A stretch of 64,000 nucleotides of DNA from Bacteroidales bacterium (GTDB taxonomy: Bacteria; Bacteroidota; Bacteroidia; Bacteroidales; G3-4614), in NCBI GenBank assembly GCA_015061035.1, contig SUXK01000001.1:62001-126000 (forward strand), read 5' to 3'. Made by a program: the position numbers and the translations under genes. Under the pieces are notes generated by a model that made no database searches, had not been told where the DNA came from, and worked only from the letters and a program-made list of their open reading frames with translations. This document shows, piece after piece, positions 28,760 through 37,009 of the stretch (positions are counted from its first letter, which is position 1; each line of letters begins with the position of its first letter).

Positions 28760-30250
28760 CTACTTGCCTACCTTAAAAAACTTCTTTATCTCAAGAGATT
28801 TCAGATACTCGCTATCATCTCTTTCATCCTCTTTGATAAATAGCAAAATATCGTTTATGATAATTTGGGTATCACCACGAGGAACAATATATTTATCACC
28901 CCTGCGAATCATCATAACCAAGATGTCTTTAGGAAGATTAATATCTCTTAGTGTGTTACCCTTAAACAAAAACTCTTCGGTAACTTTTAGTTCAGTAAGT
29001 TTTGCTTTAACTTCATCAGGCAGGGCAATATCAAAACCTTTCTCAACGGCTTTTGTTGATAGTCCCAAAAGATTTGCAAACCAAGTAACTGTTGTGCCTT
29101 GAGTTAAAAGTGAAACAATGGTTATAAAGAATGCTATATTAAACATAATATTTGCATTCTCTAACCCTTCAACCATAGGATATGTGGCAAATATGATAGG
29201 AACAGCTCCTCTTAATCCAACCCACGAAACGTATGAGCGGGCTTTAAGCGAGAGTTTGCGAAATGGAGCAAGAGATGCAAAAATGGCAAGTGGACGAGAA
29301 ATAAAAATCATTACAAAGGCAATGATTAGGCCAAATATAGCAACATCCCATAACTCATGAGGATTTACAAGTAATCCTAAAGTCAGGAACATCACTATTT
29401 GAAACAACCAAGCAACACCATCAAAGAACGAAACAAGAGTTCTTTTGTTGTATATCTTGTTGTTGCCCACAACCAAACCTGCTATGTAAACTGCCAAATA
29501 ACCGTTACCTCCAATAAAGTCAGTAAAGGCAAAAATAAAGAATACTAAAGCAAGAAGCAGTATAGAGTATAACGATTTATTCTTAAGGTCAATTCTGTTG
29601 ATTGATATAACTGTTAATCGACCAAGAAGATAACCCGATAAAGCACCCACAATCATTTGTGTAAAGAACTTAAAGATAGCATCTCCAATGTTCATATCTC
29701 CCGAACTAATCATACCAATAAGCACAATGGTAAGAATATAAGCCATAGGGTCGTTACTTCCGCTCTCCAACTCAAGGAGAGGACGCAAATTCTCTTTAAG
29801 ACCTTGTTTCTTTGTGCTGAATATAGAGAATACAGTAGCCGAGTCAGTAGAAGACATTATAGAGGCAAGCAATAGAGATTCAAGGAACGACAGACTTACC
29901 CCAATAAATTGAGAAATATAGTATATAAACGTTCCCGTTATGCCTGCGGTTAACAATACCCCTATTGTGGCAAGAGTAATGCCCTCTGCTGCAACAGGTT
30001 TAATATCATCTGTTCTTGTATCCATACCGCCAGAGAACAATATAATACTTAGGGCAATCATACCAATAAATTGAGTGATAGCGGGAGAGTCAAATTGAAT
30101 ACCCACACCATCACTTCCAAATAGCATTCCTACCATAAGGAAAAGTAAAAGGGTAGGAGTGCCAAGTTTTGAACTAAATTTACTTGCAATTATACTTACA
30201 AATAAAAGTATTGAACCTATAAGTACTATATTTTCTGTGCCTAAAATCAT
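28760..30250 (-). CDS. CPA1-type potassium/proton (or sodium/proton) antiporter with RCK-C domain
   Basis: 496-residue inner-membrane protein. About twelve hydrophobic segments cover residues 1-385, with the antiporter motif region ESGSNDPMAYILT near 160-172 that carries the functional acidic residues. A C-terminal cytosolic regulator domain (about 400-480), with FLFKGNTLRDINLPKDIL and VPRGDTQIIINDILLF, resembles the RCK-C/TrkA-C fold. This order matches the NhaP2/CvrA family of K+/H+ antiporters used in ion and volume homeostasis. Ion selectivity cannot be decided from sequence. A candidate promoter lies just upstream at 30289-30319. Confidence 0.88.
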   Translation of the reverse strand: MILGTENIVLIGSILLFVSIIASKFSSKLGTPTLLLFLMVGMLFGSDGVGIQFDSPAITQFIGMIALSIILFSGGMDTRTDDIKPVAAEGITLATIGVLLTAGITGTFIYYISQFIGVSLSFLESLLLASIMSSTDSATVFSIFSTKKQGLKENLRPLLELESGSNDPMAYILTIVLIGMISSGDMNIGDAIFKFFTQMIVGALSGYLLGRLTVISINRIDLKNKSLYSILLLALVFFIFAFTDFIGGNGYLAVYIAGLVVGNNKIYNKRTLVSFFDGVAWLFQIVMFLTLGLLVNPHELWDVAIFGLIIAFVMIFISRPLAIFASLAPFRKLSLKARSYVSWVGLRGAVPIIFATYPMVEGLENANIMFNIAFFITIVSLLTQGTTVTWFANLLGLSTKAVEKGFDIALPDEVKAKLTELKVTEEFLFKGNTLRDINLPKDILVMMIRRGDKYIVPRGDTQIIINDILLFIKEDERDDSEYLKSLEIKKFFKVGK

Positions 30251-30288
30251 CGGTATAGTAGAGTCTCTGAGAGTTTATTTATTTCTTA

Positions 30289-30319
30289 CAAAATTAACCA
30301 AATTCTTTTATAGTTCAAG
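30289..30319 (-). promoter_or_regulatory. Candidate promoter of the antiporter gene
   Basis: On the minus strand, CTTG (complement of 30316-30319) and TAATTTTG (complement of 30289-30296) are 19 bases apart. The -7 element is a full match and the -33 element a partial one. Confidence 0.55.
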
Positions 30320-30372
30320 CAATAAAATGCTCGGCAAAAATTGAATTTGTATTGATTTATGAATTTTAATAG

Positions 30373-31269
30373 CTAAGTTTTTATTGGCTCCATATGTATT
30401 CCTATATGAGTTCTTTCTCCAAACTCGTCTTTTAACATTCTCTCAATTCTACTTGCTACTGCATGTGTGTCATTAAGAGAAGTATTGCCATCCATTCTAA
30501 TATGCACTTCAATTGCAATATGGTTTCCAATTCTACGAGTTCGAAGGTGGTGTGGAGAACTTACCTCGTGAACCGATAAAATAATCTCTTCTATCCGTTT
30601 TTCAACTTCAACGGGTAATGATTTCTCAAGCAAGTCATCAATACAAGGTTTTAGAAGTTGAATTGAAACTTTTATTATAAAAATACTAACTATAACGGCA
30701 GCAATAGGGTCGAGAATTGCCCATTTGTTGCCAAGACAAACTGCACCACAAATACCTGCAAAAGTTCCAATCGAAGAGAAAACGTCACTTCTGTGGTGCC
30801 AAGCATTGGCTATTACTGCTTGAGAGTTAAGTGATTTGCCTTTGTGTATAGTGTATCTAAAAAGAATCTCTTTAAGAATAATAGATATTGTGGCAGCAAT
30901 CAAAGCCAAGATGCTTGGCGATTTAATTGCTTCGCCTTTAATGGCGTTAACAATAACCTCAAGACCATTAATAAGAATACCTACTCCCACAAAAAATAGG
31001 ATAACACCTATTATGGCTGTTGCAAGAGTCTCAAATTTTCCATGTCCGTAGTGGTGCTCTTTGTCTTCGGGCTTACCCGAAATCTTCACAAAAACAACCA
31101 CTATAATATCGGTGATGAAATCAGAGAGAGAGTGAACGGCATCGGCAATCATAGCACTACTATTGCCCAGTATGCCCGCAACAAATTTAAAGATAAGAAG
31201 AAAAATGTTTACAAGGCTCCCAATCCCTGTTACGCGAAATATCTCTCTTTCTCTATTTCTTGATTTCAT
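30373..31269 (-). CDS. Cation diffusion facilitator (CDF) metal exporter
   Basis: 298-residue inner-membrane transporter of divalent metals, exchanging them for protons. Six hydrophobic segments. The metal-site pairs are visible as ADAVHSLSDF (Asp43, His46, Asp50) in TM2 and WHHRSDVFSS (near 160) in TM5. A C-terminal cytosolic domain (about 205-298), with HHLRTRRIGNHIAIEVHIRMD, matches the CDF dimerisation domain. The TM2 and TM5 ligand sets resemble Zn/Fe-type members, but the metal is not assignable with confidence. It lies 21 bases downstream of the coiled-coil membrane protein gene and is probably co-transcribed with it. Confidence 0.9.
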   Translation of the reverse strand: MKSRNREREIFRVTGIGSLVNIFLLIFKFVAGILGNSSAMIADAVHSLSDFITDIIVVVFVKISGKPEDKEHHYGHGKFETLATAIIGVILFFVGVGILINGLEVIVNAIKGEAIKSPSILALIAATISIILKEILFRYTIHKGKSLNSQAVIANAWHHRSDVFSSIGTFAGICGAVCLGNKWAILDPIAAVIVSIFIIKVSIQLLKPCIDDLLEKSLPVEVEKRIEEIILSVHEVSSPHHLRTRRIGNHIAIEVHIRMDGNTSLNDTHAVASRIERMLKDEFGERTHIGIHMEPIKT

Positions 31270-31290
31270 GTAAAAAAGAGAATTCTTATA

Positions 31291-32205
31291 TTATTTTGTG
31301 AGCGAAAAAGATTTTTTGCCAATCAAATCTCCGTCTGCAAAAATCTCAACTTTATATGTTCCTGGAGTAAGGAATTCTTCAACCTTCCAATACATATCAA
31401 CAGCAGTCTCTTCGCTATCGTATGCAATTAGTTTCCTCATAGAGTAGTTGATTTCGCTATCTTCATAACTAAACACGTTATCCATGTTCTTTACCAAAAC
31501 ATCGTTATCAGGTTTAACAATTCTAATATAAATATAGCGTTCTCCAGGTTTTGCTGTTATGTTTTTAGCAATTAAGAAATTTATTTGAATATTCTCAATT
31601 CTGTCAATCTTAGAGGTCTCTTTCTCTCTCTTGTTAAGCGTTTTTACCGATATTGCCACAGCATCAAGTTTCGAAGCCAAAGTAACCTGATGAGTTAATT
31701 CCTCTTTGTCCTTTTGAAGTAACGAAGCAGTTTTTGCGGCCTCTTGATATTTTGTGTTTACAATCTTATTCTCCTTTTCAAGTTTCTGGTTGAGTGAATT
31801 TAAGGAGTCAATCTGAATTAAATACCCCTTCATAACACTTCTTAGCGTGCTTAACTCTTTCTTTAACTCATTAATGCGTTGAGCATTAGAAGCCTTTGTG
31901 GTACGTAACTCCTCTAAAAGACGTTGAACTTTAAGTTTTTCGTTTTCAAGTTGTTTAATAAGGGTGTCGTTGTTAATATACATTTTGCTACCCTCAAACT
32001 GATCATATTCAAATGCGAGATTGGCATATTCTGCCTCAAGTGCCCTACGCTCCTCCTCAATGGCTATTTGGGTTTTAAAGTCGTTCATCTCGTTGTGTTG
32101 CGAAATTATTAGATATATAGCAACACCCAATATTGCCATAAGTCCAACGCTTACAAAAATCCAGATACCATATTTATTTTTTATATTTGAAAAAACTTCT
32201 TTCAT
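31291..32205 (-). CDS. Membrane-anchored coiled-coil protein of unknown function
   Basis: 304 residues. A short cytosolic N-terminus and one transmembrane segment (about 14-34, WIFVSVGLMAILGVAIYLII) are followed by a long heptad-rich coiled coil (about 40-185, for instance QLENEKLKVQRLLEEL and INELKKELSTLRSVMK) and a C-terminal beta-rich domain (about 200-304) with ERYIYIRIVKPDNDVL and FLTPGTYKVEIFADGDLIG. By topology the coiled coil would lie in the periplasm and hold the terminal domain away from the membrane. I do not recognise the family. It leads a two-gene unit with the CDF transporter and has a good -7 element upstream. Confidence 0.7.
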   Translation of the reverse strand: MKEVFSNIKNKYGIWIFVSVGLMAILGVAIYLIISQHNEMNDFKTQIAIEEERRALEAEYANLAFEYDQFEGSKMYINNDTLIKQLENEKLKVQRLLEELRTTKASNAQRINELKKELSTLRSVMKGYLIQIDSLNSLNQKLEKENKIVNTKYQEAAKTASLLQKDKEELTHQVTLASKLDAVAISVKTLNKREKETSKIDRIENIQINFLIAKNITAKPGERYIYIRIVKPDNDVLVKNMDNVFSYEDSEINYSMRKLIAYDSEETAVDMYWKVEEFLTPGTYKVEIFADGDLIGKKSFSLTK

Positions 32206-32240
32206 AATCCAAAGAGGTAATTAATATTAATTTATATGTG

Positions 32241-32271
32241 CAAAGTTAACTAAAAAACAGACAACAACAAG
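32241..32271 (-). promoter_or_regulatory. Candidate promoter of the coiled-coil/CDF operon
   Basis: On the minus strand, CTTG (complement of 32268-32271) and TAACTTTG (complement of 32241-32248) are 19 bases apart. Confidence 0.55.
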
Positions 32272-32352
32272 GTATATATTTATAAATCTATATAAAAAAA
32301 GATTAAGAATATCCCCCATTAAAGCATAGCAGAATGAAAATCCTCTAACCTT

Positions 32353-32383
32353 TTTGAAATCCCAAACAAAATGGTTAACTTCG
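32353..32383 (+). promoter_or_regulatory. Promoter of the PASTA gene
   Basis: TTTG at 32353-32356 and TAACTTCG at 32376-32383 with a 19-base spacer. It overlaps a possible TTG start at 32354, which argues that translation begins at the ATG at 32405 instead. Confidence 0.55.
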
Positions 32384-32404
32384 CATTTTAAACTAAAGAC
32401 AAAT

Positions 32405-33004
32405 ATGCAAAAGAGAGGTTTAATATCATTTCTTAAAAATCACAGAATATTAACACACTTAATTCTAATGTTTTTTGTGTTGTTGGTAATATTATATTTT
32501 GCTGTGAGTTATATGGATGATTATACTCGACATGGAGTAGAGGTTACAGTTCCAGAGATAAAGAATCTGACAGTAGAGGAGGCAACTCCTATCTTAGAAA
32601 GAGAATCTTTAAAGTGCCAAGTAATTGACTCTATATACAATAAAAATCTACGACCAGGAATAATAATAGAGCAAGTTCCCAGCGAAGGCAGTACTATAAA
32701 ACGAGAGAAAGATATATATGTGGTGATAAATACCATTATGCCACGTCAGATGCCATTCCCAGAGATAAAGGATATATCGTATCGTCAAGCAATCTCTATG
32801 CTTGAAGGAGTGGGATTTCCCAAACCAGAAATTGAGTTTGTGAAGTCGCAGTATAAAGATTTGGTTGTAGGAGCCAAATATCGCAATAAAGAAGTTTTGG
32901 CAGGAGATAAGTATCCCTTAACAGCAAAATTTACTATAATTGTTGGCAAGGGAATGAATTATGAGCCTACTGATACCCTCAATATAGATAATATAGAACT
33001 TTAA
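32405..33004 (+). CDS. Single-pass PASTA-domain protein
   Basis: 199 residues from the ATG at 32405. An upstream in-frame TTG at 32354 would add 17 residues but overlaps the predicted promoter. One transmembrane segment (about 17-37, ILTHLILMFFVLLVILYFAV) precedes two PASTA-type units in the periplasm, at about 47-112 (VPEIKNLTVEEATPILE ... GIIIEQVPSEGSTIK) and about 117-190 (FPEIKDISYRQAISMLE). PASTA domains bind muropeptides or unlinked peptidoglycan in other phyla. No kinase or transpeptidase domain is attached, as is usual for the Bacteroidetes proteins. It heads a block of envelope genes, 13 bases before the RluD-type gene. Confidence 0.85.
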   Translation: MQKRGLISFLKNHRILTHLILMFFVLLVILYFAVSYMDDYTRHGVEVTVPEIKNLTVEEATPILERESLKCQVIDSIYNKNLRPGIIIEQVPSEGSTIKREKDIYVVINTIMPRQMPFPEIKDISYRQAISMLEGVGFPKPEIEFVKSQYKDLVVGAKYRNKEVLAGDKYPLTAKFTIIVGKGMNYEPTDTLNIDNIEL

Positions 33005-33017
33005 TTACTCTTAATCT

Positions 33018-34070
33018 ATGTCACTCGAAGAACAAATCTTTGAAGAAGAGCAGTGTGCCGATGAGAACGGAATGTATGAGCATTTTCGTTTTGTCGCAGA
33101 TAAAGGGCAAGGTTTATTAAGGGTAGATAAGTTCTTGGTTGCTCGAATGGAGGGAACATCGCGTAATCGAGTACAGCAATCTGCTGAGGCTGGGTGTATC
33201 TTGGTAAATGGTAAACCAGTAAAATCGAATTACAGGGTAAAACCCGATGATATTGTAACCATTGTAATGGATCGCCCTCGTTATGAGAACGAGATAATTC
33301 CTCAAGATATACCATTAGATGTTGTATATGAAGATTCCGATGTGTTGGTAATAAACAAACCTCCGGGATTTGTGGTGCATCCGGGTCATGGAAATAAAGA
33401 CGGAACATTGGTAAACGCATTAGCCTACTATTTTAGAAACAATCCCGATTTTGATGTTAGTGATCCACGTTTGGGATTGGTCCACAGAATAGATAAAGAT
33501 ACATCAGGACTCTTGGTGATAGCAAAAACCCCCACTGCCAAAACCTCTTTAGGTCGTCAATTCCATGACAAAACCACCTACCGAAGATATTATGCTCTTG
33601 TATGGGGTAGAATAGAGGAGGATGAGGGAAGAGTTGAAGGTAACATTGGGCGAGATTTGCGAGATAGGTTACAGATGGCGGTATTCCCAAATGGAGATTA
33701 CGGAAAACATGCAGTAACACACTATAAGGTGTTGGAACGATTTGGTTATGTAACACTTGTTGAGTGCCGATTAGAGACAGGACGTACACATCAAATAAGG
33801 GTACATATGAAGCACATAGGACATATACTCTTTAATGATGAACGTTACGGAGGAACTCAAATCTTAAAAGGAGTATCAACGGCAAAGTATCGTCAATTTG
33901 TTCAGAACTGTTTTGATGTGTGTCCACGTCAAGCCCTACATGCCAAGACATTGGGTTTTACGCACCCAACAACGGGAGAGGAGTTGCACTTCAATTCAGA
34001 GTTGCCAGAGGATATGCAAAACTTGATAGAAAAGTGGAGAGTATATAGTGCGGATAAACTTAAAAGTTAA
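33018..34070 (+). CDS. RluD-type 23S rRNA pseudouridine synthase
   Basis: 350 residues. An N-terminal S4 RNA-binding domain (about 32-82, with RVDKFLVARMEGTSRNRVQQ) is followed by the RluA-family catalytic domain, which contains HRIDKDTSGLLVIAK with the presumed catalytic Asp159 and GRTHQIRVHMKHIGH near 255-269. It isomerises uridines in large-subunit rRNA; the combination of S4 domain and length fits RluD better than RluC, but the exact target sites are inferred. It sits between the PASTA gene and ddl. Confidence 0.92.
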   Translation: MSLEEQIFEEEQCADENGMYEHFRFVADKGQGLLRVDKFLVARMEGTSRNRVQQSAEAGCILVNGKPVKSNYRVKPDDIVTIVMDRPRYENEIIPQDIPLDVVYEDSDVLVINKPPGFVVHPGHGNKDGTLVNALAYYFRNNPDFDVSDPRLGLVHRIDKDTSGLLVIAKTPTAKTSLGRQFHDKTTYRRYYALVWGRIEEDEGRVEGNIGRDLRDRLQMAVFPNGDYGKHAVTHYKVLERFGYVTLVECRLETGRTHQIRVHMKHIGHILFNDERYGGTQILKGVSTAKYRQFVQNCFDVCPRQALHAKTLGFTHPTTGEELHFNSELPEDMQNLIEKWRVYSADKLKS

Positions 34071-34131
34071 AAAAACAACGCAAATCAATAAAATTATACA
34101 ACTATATACAACTATCTAAACAATAAATTAG

Positions 34132-34139
34132 TATATTTG
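34132..34139 (+). promoter_or_regulatory. Candidate -7 element for ddl
   Basis: TATATTTG, 32 bases before the ddl ATG, in a 101-base AT-rich gap. No clear -33 partner. Confidence 0.4.
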
Positions 34140-34171
34140 AATATTATTTACAATTTTCATAGAGGAAAGGA

Positions 34172-35158
34172 ATGTTTACAAAACGTGTGGCAATAGTAGC
34201 AGGGGGATATTCATCAGAATATCCAGTCTCAATAAAGAGTGCCAATGGAATAAAAACCTTTTTAGAAAACTCTTCATATGAAACATATATCGTGAAAATA
34301 TCGCGAGACGTATGGGAGGTATTGTTACCCGATGGAACAACATCGGAGATAGATAAAAATGACTTTACCTTTGTTGAGGATGCAAGAATCAAGAAATTTG
34401 ATTTTGCATATATAACTATACATGGAGTACCGGGAGAGAACGGGGCATTACAAGGATACTTTGATATGATAGGAATGCCATACTCTTGTTGCGGAGTGTT
34501 TGCTGCAGCGGTTACTGCTAACAAATATGCGTGTAACAGATACCTTTCAACATTTGGAGTAAGGGTATCTCCATCTGTTGTGATACGTCCATGCGATAAC
34601 TACTCTGTTCAAGAGATAATAGATACAGTAACACTCCCATGTTTTGTAAAACCAAATGAGGGAGGCTCAAGTTTTGCAACCACCAAAGTAAAGGAGGAGA
34701 GGGAACTTGCAAAAGCAATTGAGGATGCTTTTGGCGAAGGTGGAAATGTTATAGTTGAAAAATTTATGCAAGGCACCGAAGTGACATGCGGTTGTTATAA
34801 AACTGCAAACAAACAAGTGGTCTTTCCGATAACTGAGGTTGTAAGTAAAAATGAGTTTTTTGATTACGAAGCAAAATATACTGCTTCAAAAGTGGAGGAG
34901 ATAACCCCTGCAAGAATTTCTGCTGAGGTAGCAAAAGAGATATCTGAGACAACATCAAAGATTTACGACATAGTAGGTGCTAAAGGAATAATTCGCGTTG
35001 ATTATATAATAATTGAGGGAGAGCCATATTTGTTGGAGGTAAACACAACTCCGGGAATGACTGTAACATCATTCATCCCACAACAAATAAGAGCGGCGGA
35101 GTTAGATCCGGGCAAAGTATTAAGTGAGATAATAGAAGATATATTGCAAAAAAAATAG
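34172..35158 (+). CDS. ddl: D-alanine--D-alanine ligase
   Basis: 328 residues. Cytoplasmic ATP-grasp ligase that makes the D-Ala-D-Ala dipeptide used by MurF. Features: N-terminal VAIVAGGYSSEYPVSIKSA; the HGVPGENGALQGYFDMIGMPY region near 90-110; ATP-grasp segments FVKPNEGGSSFATTKV near 155-170 and VEKFMQGTEVTCG near 193-205; and the metal-binding EPYLLEVNTTPGMT near 288-301. It lacks obvious changes that would suggest a D-Ala-D-Lac ligase, but specificity is not provable from sequence. The downstream acyltransferase starts eight bases after the stop. Confidence 0.95.
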   Translation: MFTKRVAIVAGGYSSEYPVSIKSANGIKTFLENSSYETYIVKISRDVWEVLLPDGTTSEIDKNDFTFVEDARIKKFDFAYITIHGVPGENGALQGYFDMIGMPYSCCGVFAAAVTANKYACNRYLSTFGVRVSPSVVIRPCDNYSVQEIIDTVTLPCFVKPNEGGSSFATTKVKEERELAKAIEDAFGEGGNVIVEKFMQGTEVTCGCYKTANKQVVFPITEVVSKNEFFDYEAKYTASKVEEITPARISAEVAKEISETTSKIYDIVGAKGIIRVDYIIIEGEPYLLEVNTTPGMTVTSFIPQQIRAAELDPGKVLSEIIEDILQKK

Positions 35159-35166
35159 TTATTCGT

Positions 35167-36303
35167 ATGGATAATTTTGATGATATAAGACCATTCTCCC
35201 CTGAGGAGATGACGGCAGCCATAGAGGAGATAAAAAAAGAGGAATATTTTAAGAAAGCATTATCGTATGTTATTCCCGATGTGGAGTTGTTCTTGCAACG
35301 ATTATCACAAGTGAAGAGTAACGATGAGTTTCAAAGAGATATGCTCTTCCCTGTGTTGAAATGGTTGTTGGGAATAGTCTCTGAGAGTATAGACGGAGAG
35401 GGGTTTTCTTATATAGAGCAAGATAAAGGATATACCTATATATCAAATCACAGAGATATATTGACCGATGCACTCTTCTTGGCCTATCTGTTATCATCAA
35501 AAGGGTTAAAAACTCCCGAAATGGCATTGGGAGATAATCTTCTTGTTTATCCATGGATGCGAACATTGGTGCGACTATGCAAAGGTGTAATCGTTTATCG
35601 TAACTTGCCTTTGATGCGAACATTGGAGGAGGCACGCCGCCTATCAGGATATATAAATCATACACTCCGAGATAATAAAAACTCTGTGTGGATTGCCCAA
35701 CGCGAAGGAAGAACAAAAGATTCTGATGATAGAACTCAGGAGAGTGTATTAAAAATGCTCTCATTTGAGGGAGGAGGAGATATGCGAAGCAATATATTAG
35801 CTCTAAACATCGCTCCAGTCTCAATATCTTACGAATACGATGCGTGTGATTATCTAAAAGCAAGAGAATTTCAATTAAAACGCGATGATGCCGAGTTTAA
35901 GAAATCTCCAAAAGATGACTTAAATAGTATGTCGGTTGGATTAATGTCGCGAAAAGGAAAAATAAACTTTGTAATAGCAGAACCAATAAATTCAAAAGTA
36001 GAGGCGTTGCCCGAGAATCTAACAAAGGCAGAGTTCTTTACAGCCGTGGCAACAATCATAGATGAGTCAATACATCAAGGATATGTATTGTATCCTATAA
36101 ACTATGCAGCATATGACTTGCTGAAAGGAACAGATTGCTTTGCCGAGAACTATACTCCTGAGGAGAAACAGAAATTCTCAGACTACGTTGATTCGCAAGT
36201 GACAAGGATAACCGATTTGCCATCTCCTGATAAACCATTCTTACGTTCAAAGATATTGGAGATGTATTCAAATCCGTTGCGTAACAAACTAAAAGTAGAG
36301 TAA
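35167..36303 (+). CDS. PlsC-like glycerophospholipid acyltransferase
   Basis: 378 residues. The acyltransferase motif is seen as ISNHRDILTDALFLAYL near 97-113; the His-to-Asp spacing is one residue longer than the common HX4D, as I recall for this Bacteroidetes subfamily. A second conserved block WIAQREGRTKDSDDRTQ near 178-194 carries the substrate-phosphate arginine and EGR. It probably transfers an acyl chain to glycerol-3-phosphate or lysophosphatidate at the inner membrane; it has no clear transmembrane helix. Closely spaced behind ddl, so part of the same envelope operon. Confidence 0.8.
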   Translation: MDNFDDIRPFSPEEMTAAIEEIKKEEYFKKALSYVIPDVELFLQRLSQVKSNDEFQRDMLFPVLKWLLGIVSESIDGEGFSYIEQDKGYTYISNHRDILTDALFLAYLLSSKGLKTPEMALGDNLLVYPWMRTLVRLCKGVIVYRNLPLMRTLEEARRLSGYINHTLRDNKNSVWIAQREGRTKDSDDRTQESVLKMLSFEGGGDMRSNILALNIAPVSISYEYDACDYLKAREFQLKRDDAEFKKSPKDDLNSMSVGLMSRKGKINFVIAEPINSKVEALPENLTKAEFFTAVATIIDESIHQGYVLYPINYAAYDLLKGTDCFAENYTPEEKQKFSDYVDSQVTRITDLPSPDKPFLRSKILEMYSNPLRNKLKVE

Positions 36304-36321
36304 CAAAGATGATGAAATAGA

Positions 36322-36933
36322 TTAGAGAGAGGGTTCAACAGAACCTTCTCTTGTTATTTCGGGAAAATCTGTTGTGTAGTCAATAATAGCAGAAGGTTCG
36401 CAATTGCCAATACCACCATCAATAACAATATCAACAATACTCCCGTAGGCCTCAGCAATAAGTTCGGGGTTGGTGTAGTACTCCTCTTCGCTATCGTTAT
36501 TTCTTAAAGAGGTGGTGAGTAGAGGGTTTCCTAAATGCTCAGCAATCTTAACGGGGATAGAGTTTGAAGGAATTCTAATACCAACGCACTTTCTGTTCTT
36601 ATATATCTTTGGTAGATTGTTGGCAGTAGGGAGAATAAAAGTAAACGGGCCGGGCAGATTTTTGCGAAGAATTTTATAACAACTATCACTAATCTTAACA
36701 TATTTGCTTAACGAACTCAAATCTGAACCAATAATTGACAAGTTAGATTTTGTTGGATTCACCCCCTTTATGTCGCAAATCTTTTCAACCGCCCTAATAT
36801 TCAAAGCATCGCAACCCATCGCATATACCGAATCGGTAGGATAGATAATAATTTTCCCATCTTTAAGAGCATTAGCAATTTCATCTAATAATCTCTCATC
36901 AGTATTTTTCTCGTATAGGCGGATAACTCTCAT
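36322..36933 (-). CDS. Threonylcarbamoyl-AMP synthase (Sua5/YciO/YrdC family)
   Basis: 203 residues. Family landmarks: IIYPTDSVYAMGCDALN near 29-45, KSNLSIIGSDLSSLSKYV near 62-79, GPFTFILPTANNLPK near 95-109, and GIRIPSNSIPVKIAEHLGNPL near 118-138. Proteins of this fold make the L-threonylcarbamoyl-AMP intermediate for tRNA t6A37. YciO-type relatives of uncertain activity share the fold, so the enzymatic role is likely rather than certain. It stands alone, convergent with the acyltransferase and separated from ribBA by a terminator. Confidence 0.85.
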   Translation of the reverse strand: MRVIRLYEKNTDERLLDEIANALKDGKIIIYPTDSVYAMGCDALNIRAVEKICDIKGVNPTKSNLSIIGSDLSSLSKYVKISDSCYKILRKNLPGPFTFILPTANNLPKIYKNRKCVGIRIPSNSIPVKIAEHLGNPLLTTSLRNNDSEEEYYTNPELIAEAYGSIVDIVIDGGIGNCEPSAIIDYTTDFPEITREGSVEPSL

Positions 36934-36945
36934 AATTGTGATGCA

Positions 36946-36983
36946 TTGTAAAAGAAAGAGAAAAACATTAGCAATAATGTTTC
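36946..36983 (-). terminator. Rho-independent terminator of the lptF-ribBA operon
   Basis: Minus-strand hairpin GAAACATT / AATGTTT around a short loop, followed by TTTCTCTTTCTTTT. It lies between ribBA and the Sua5-family gene. Confidence 0.65.
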
Positions 36984-37009
36984 CCCCTTTCGTCTATTTA
37001 ATTTAGTAG

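Noticed and set aside
32354-32404. TTG start adding 17 residues to the PASTA protein
   Set aside because: The TTG overlaps a good TTTG-N19-TAACTTCG promoter, and the added residues precede a normal membrane-anchor start at the ATG at 32405.
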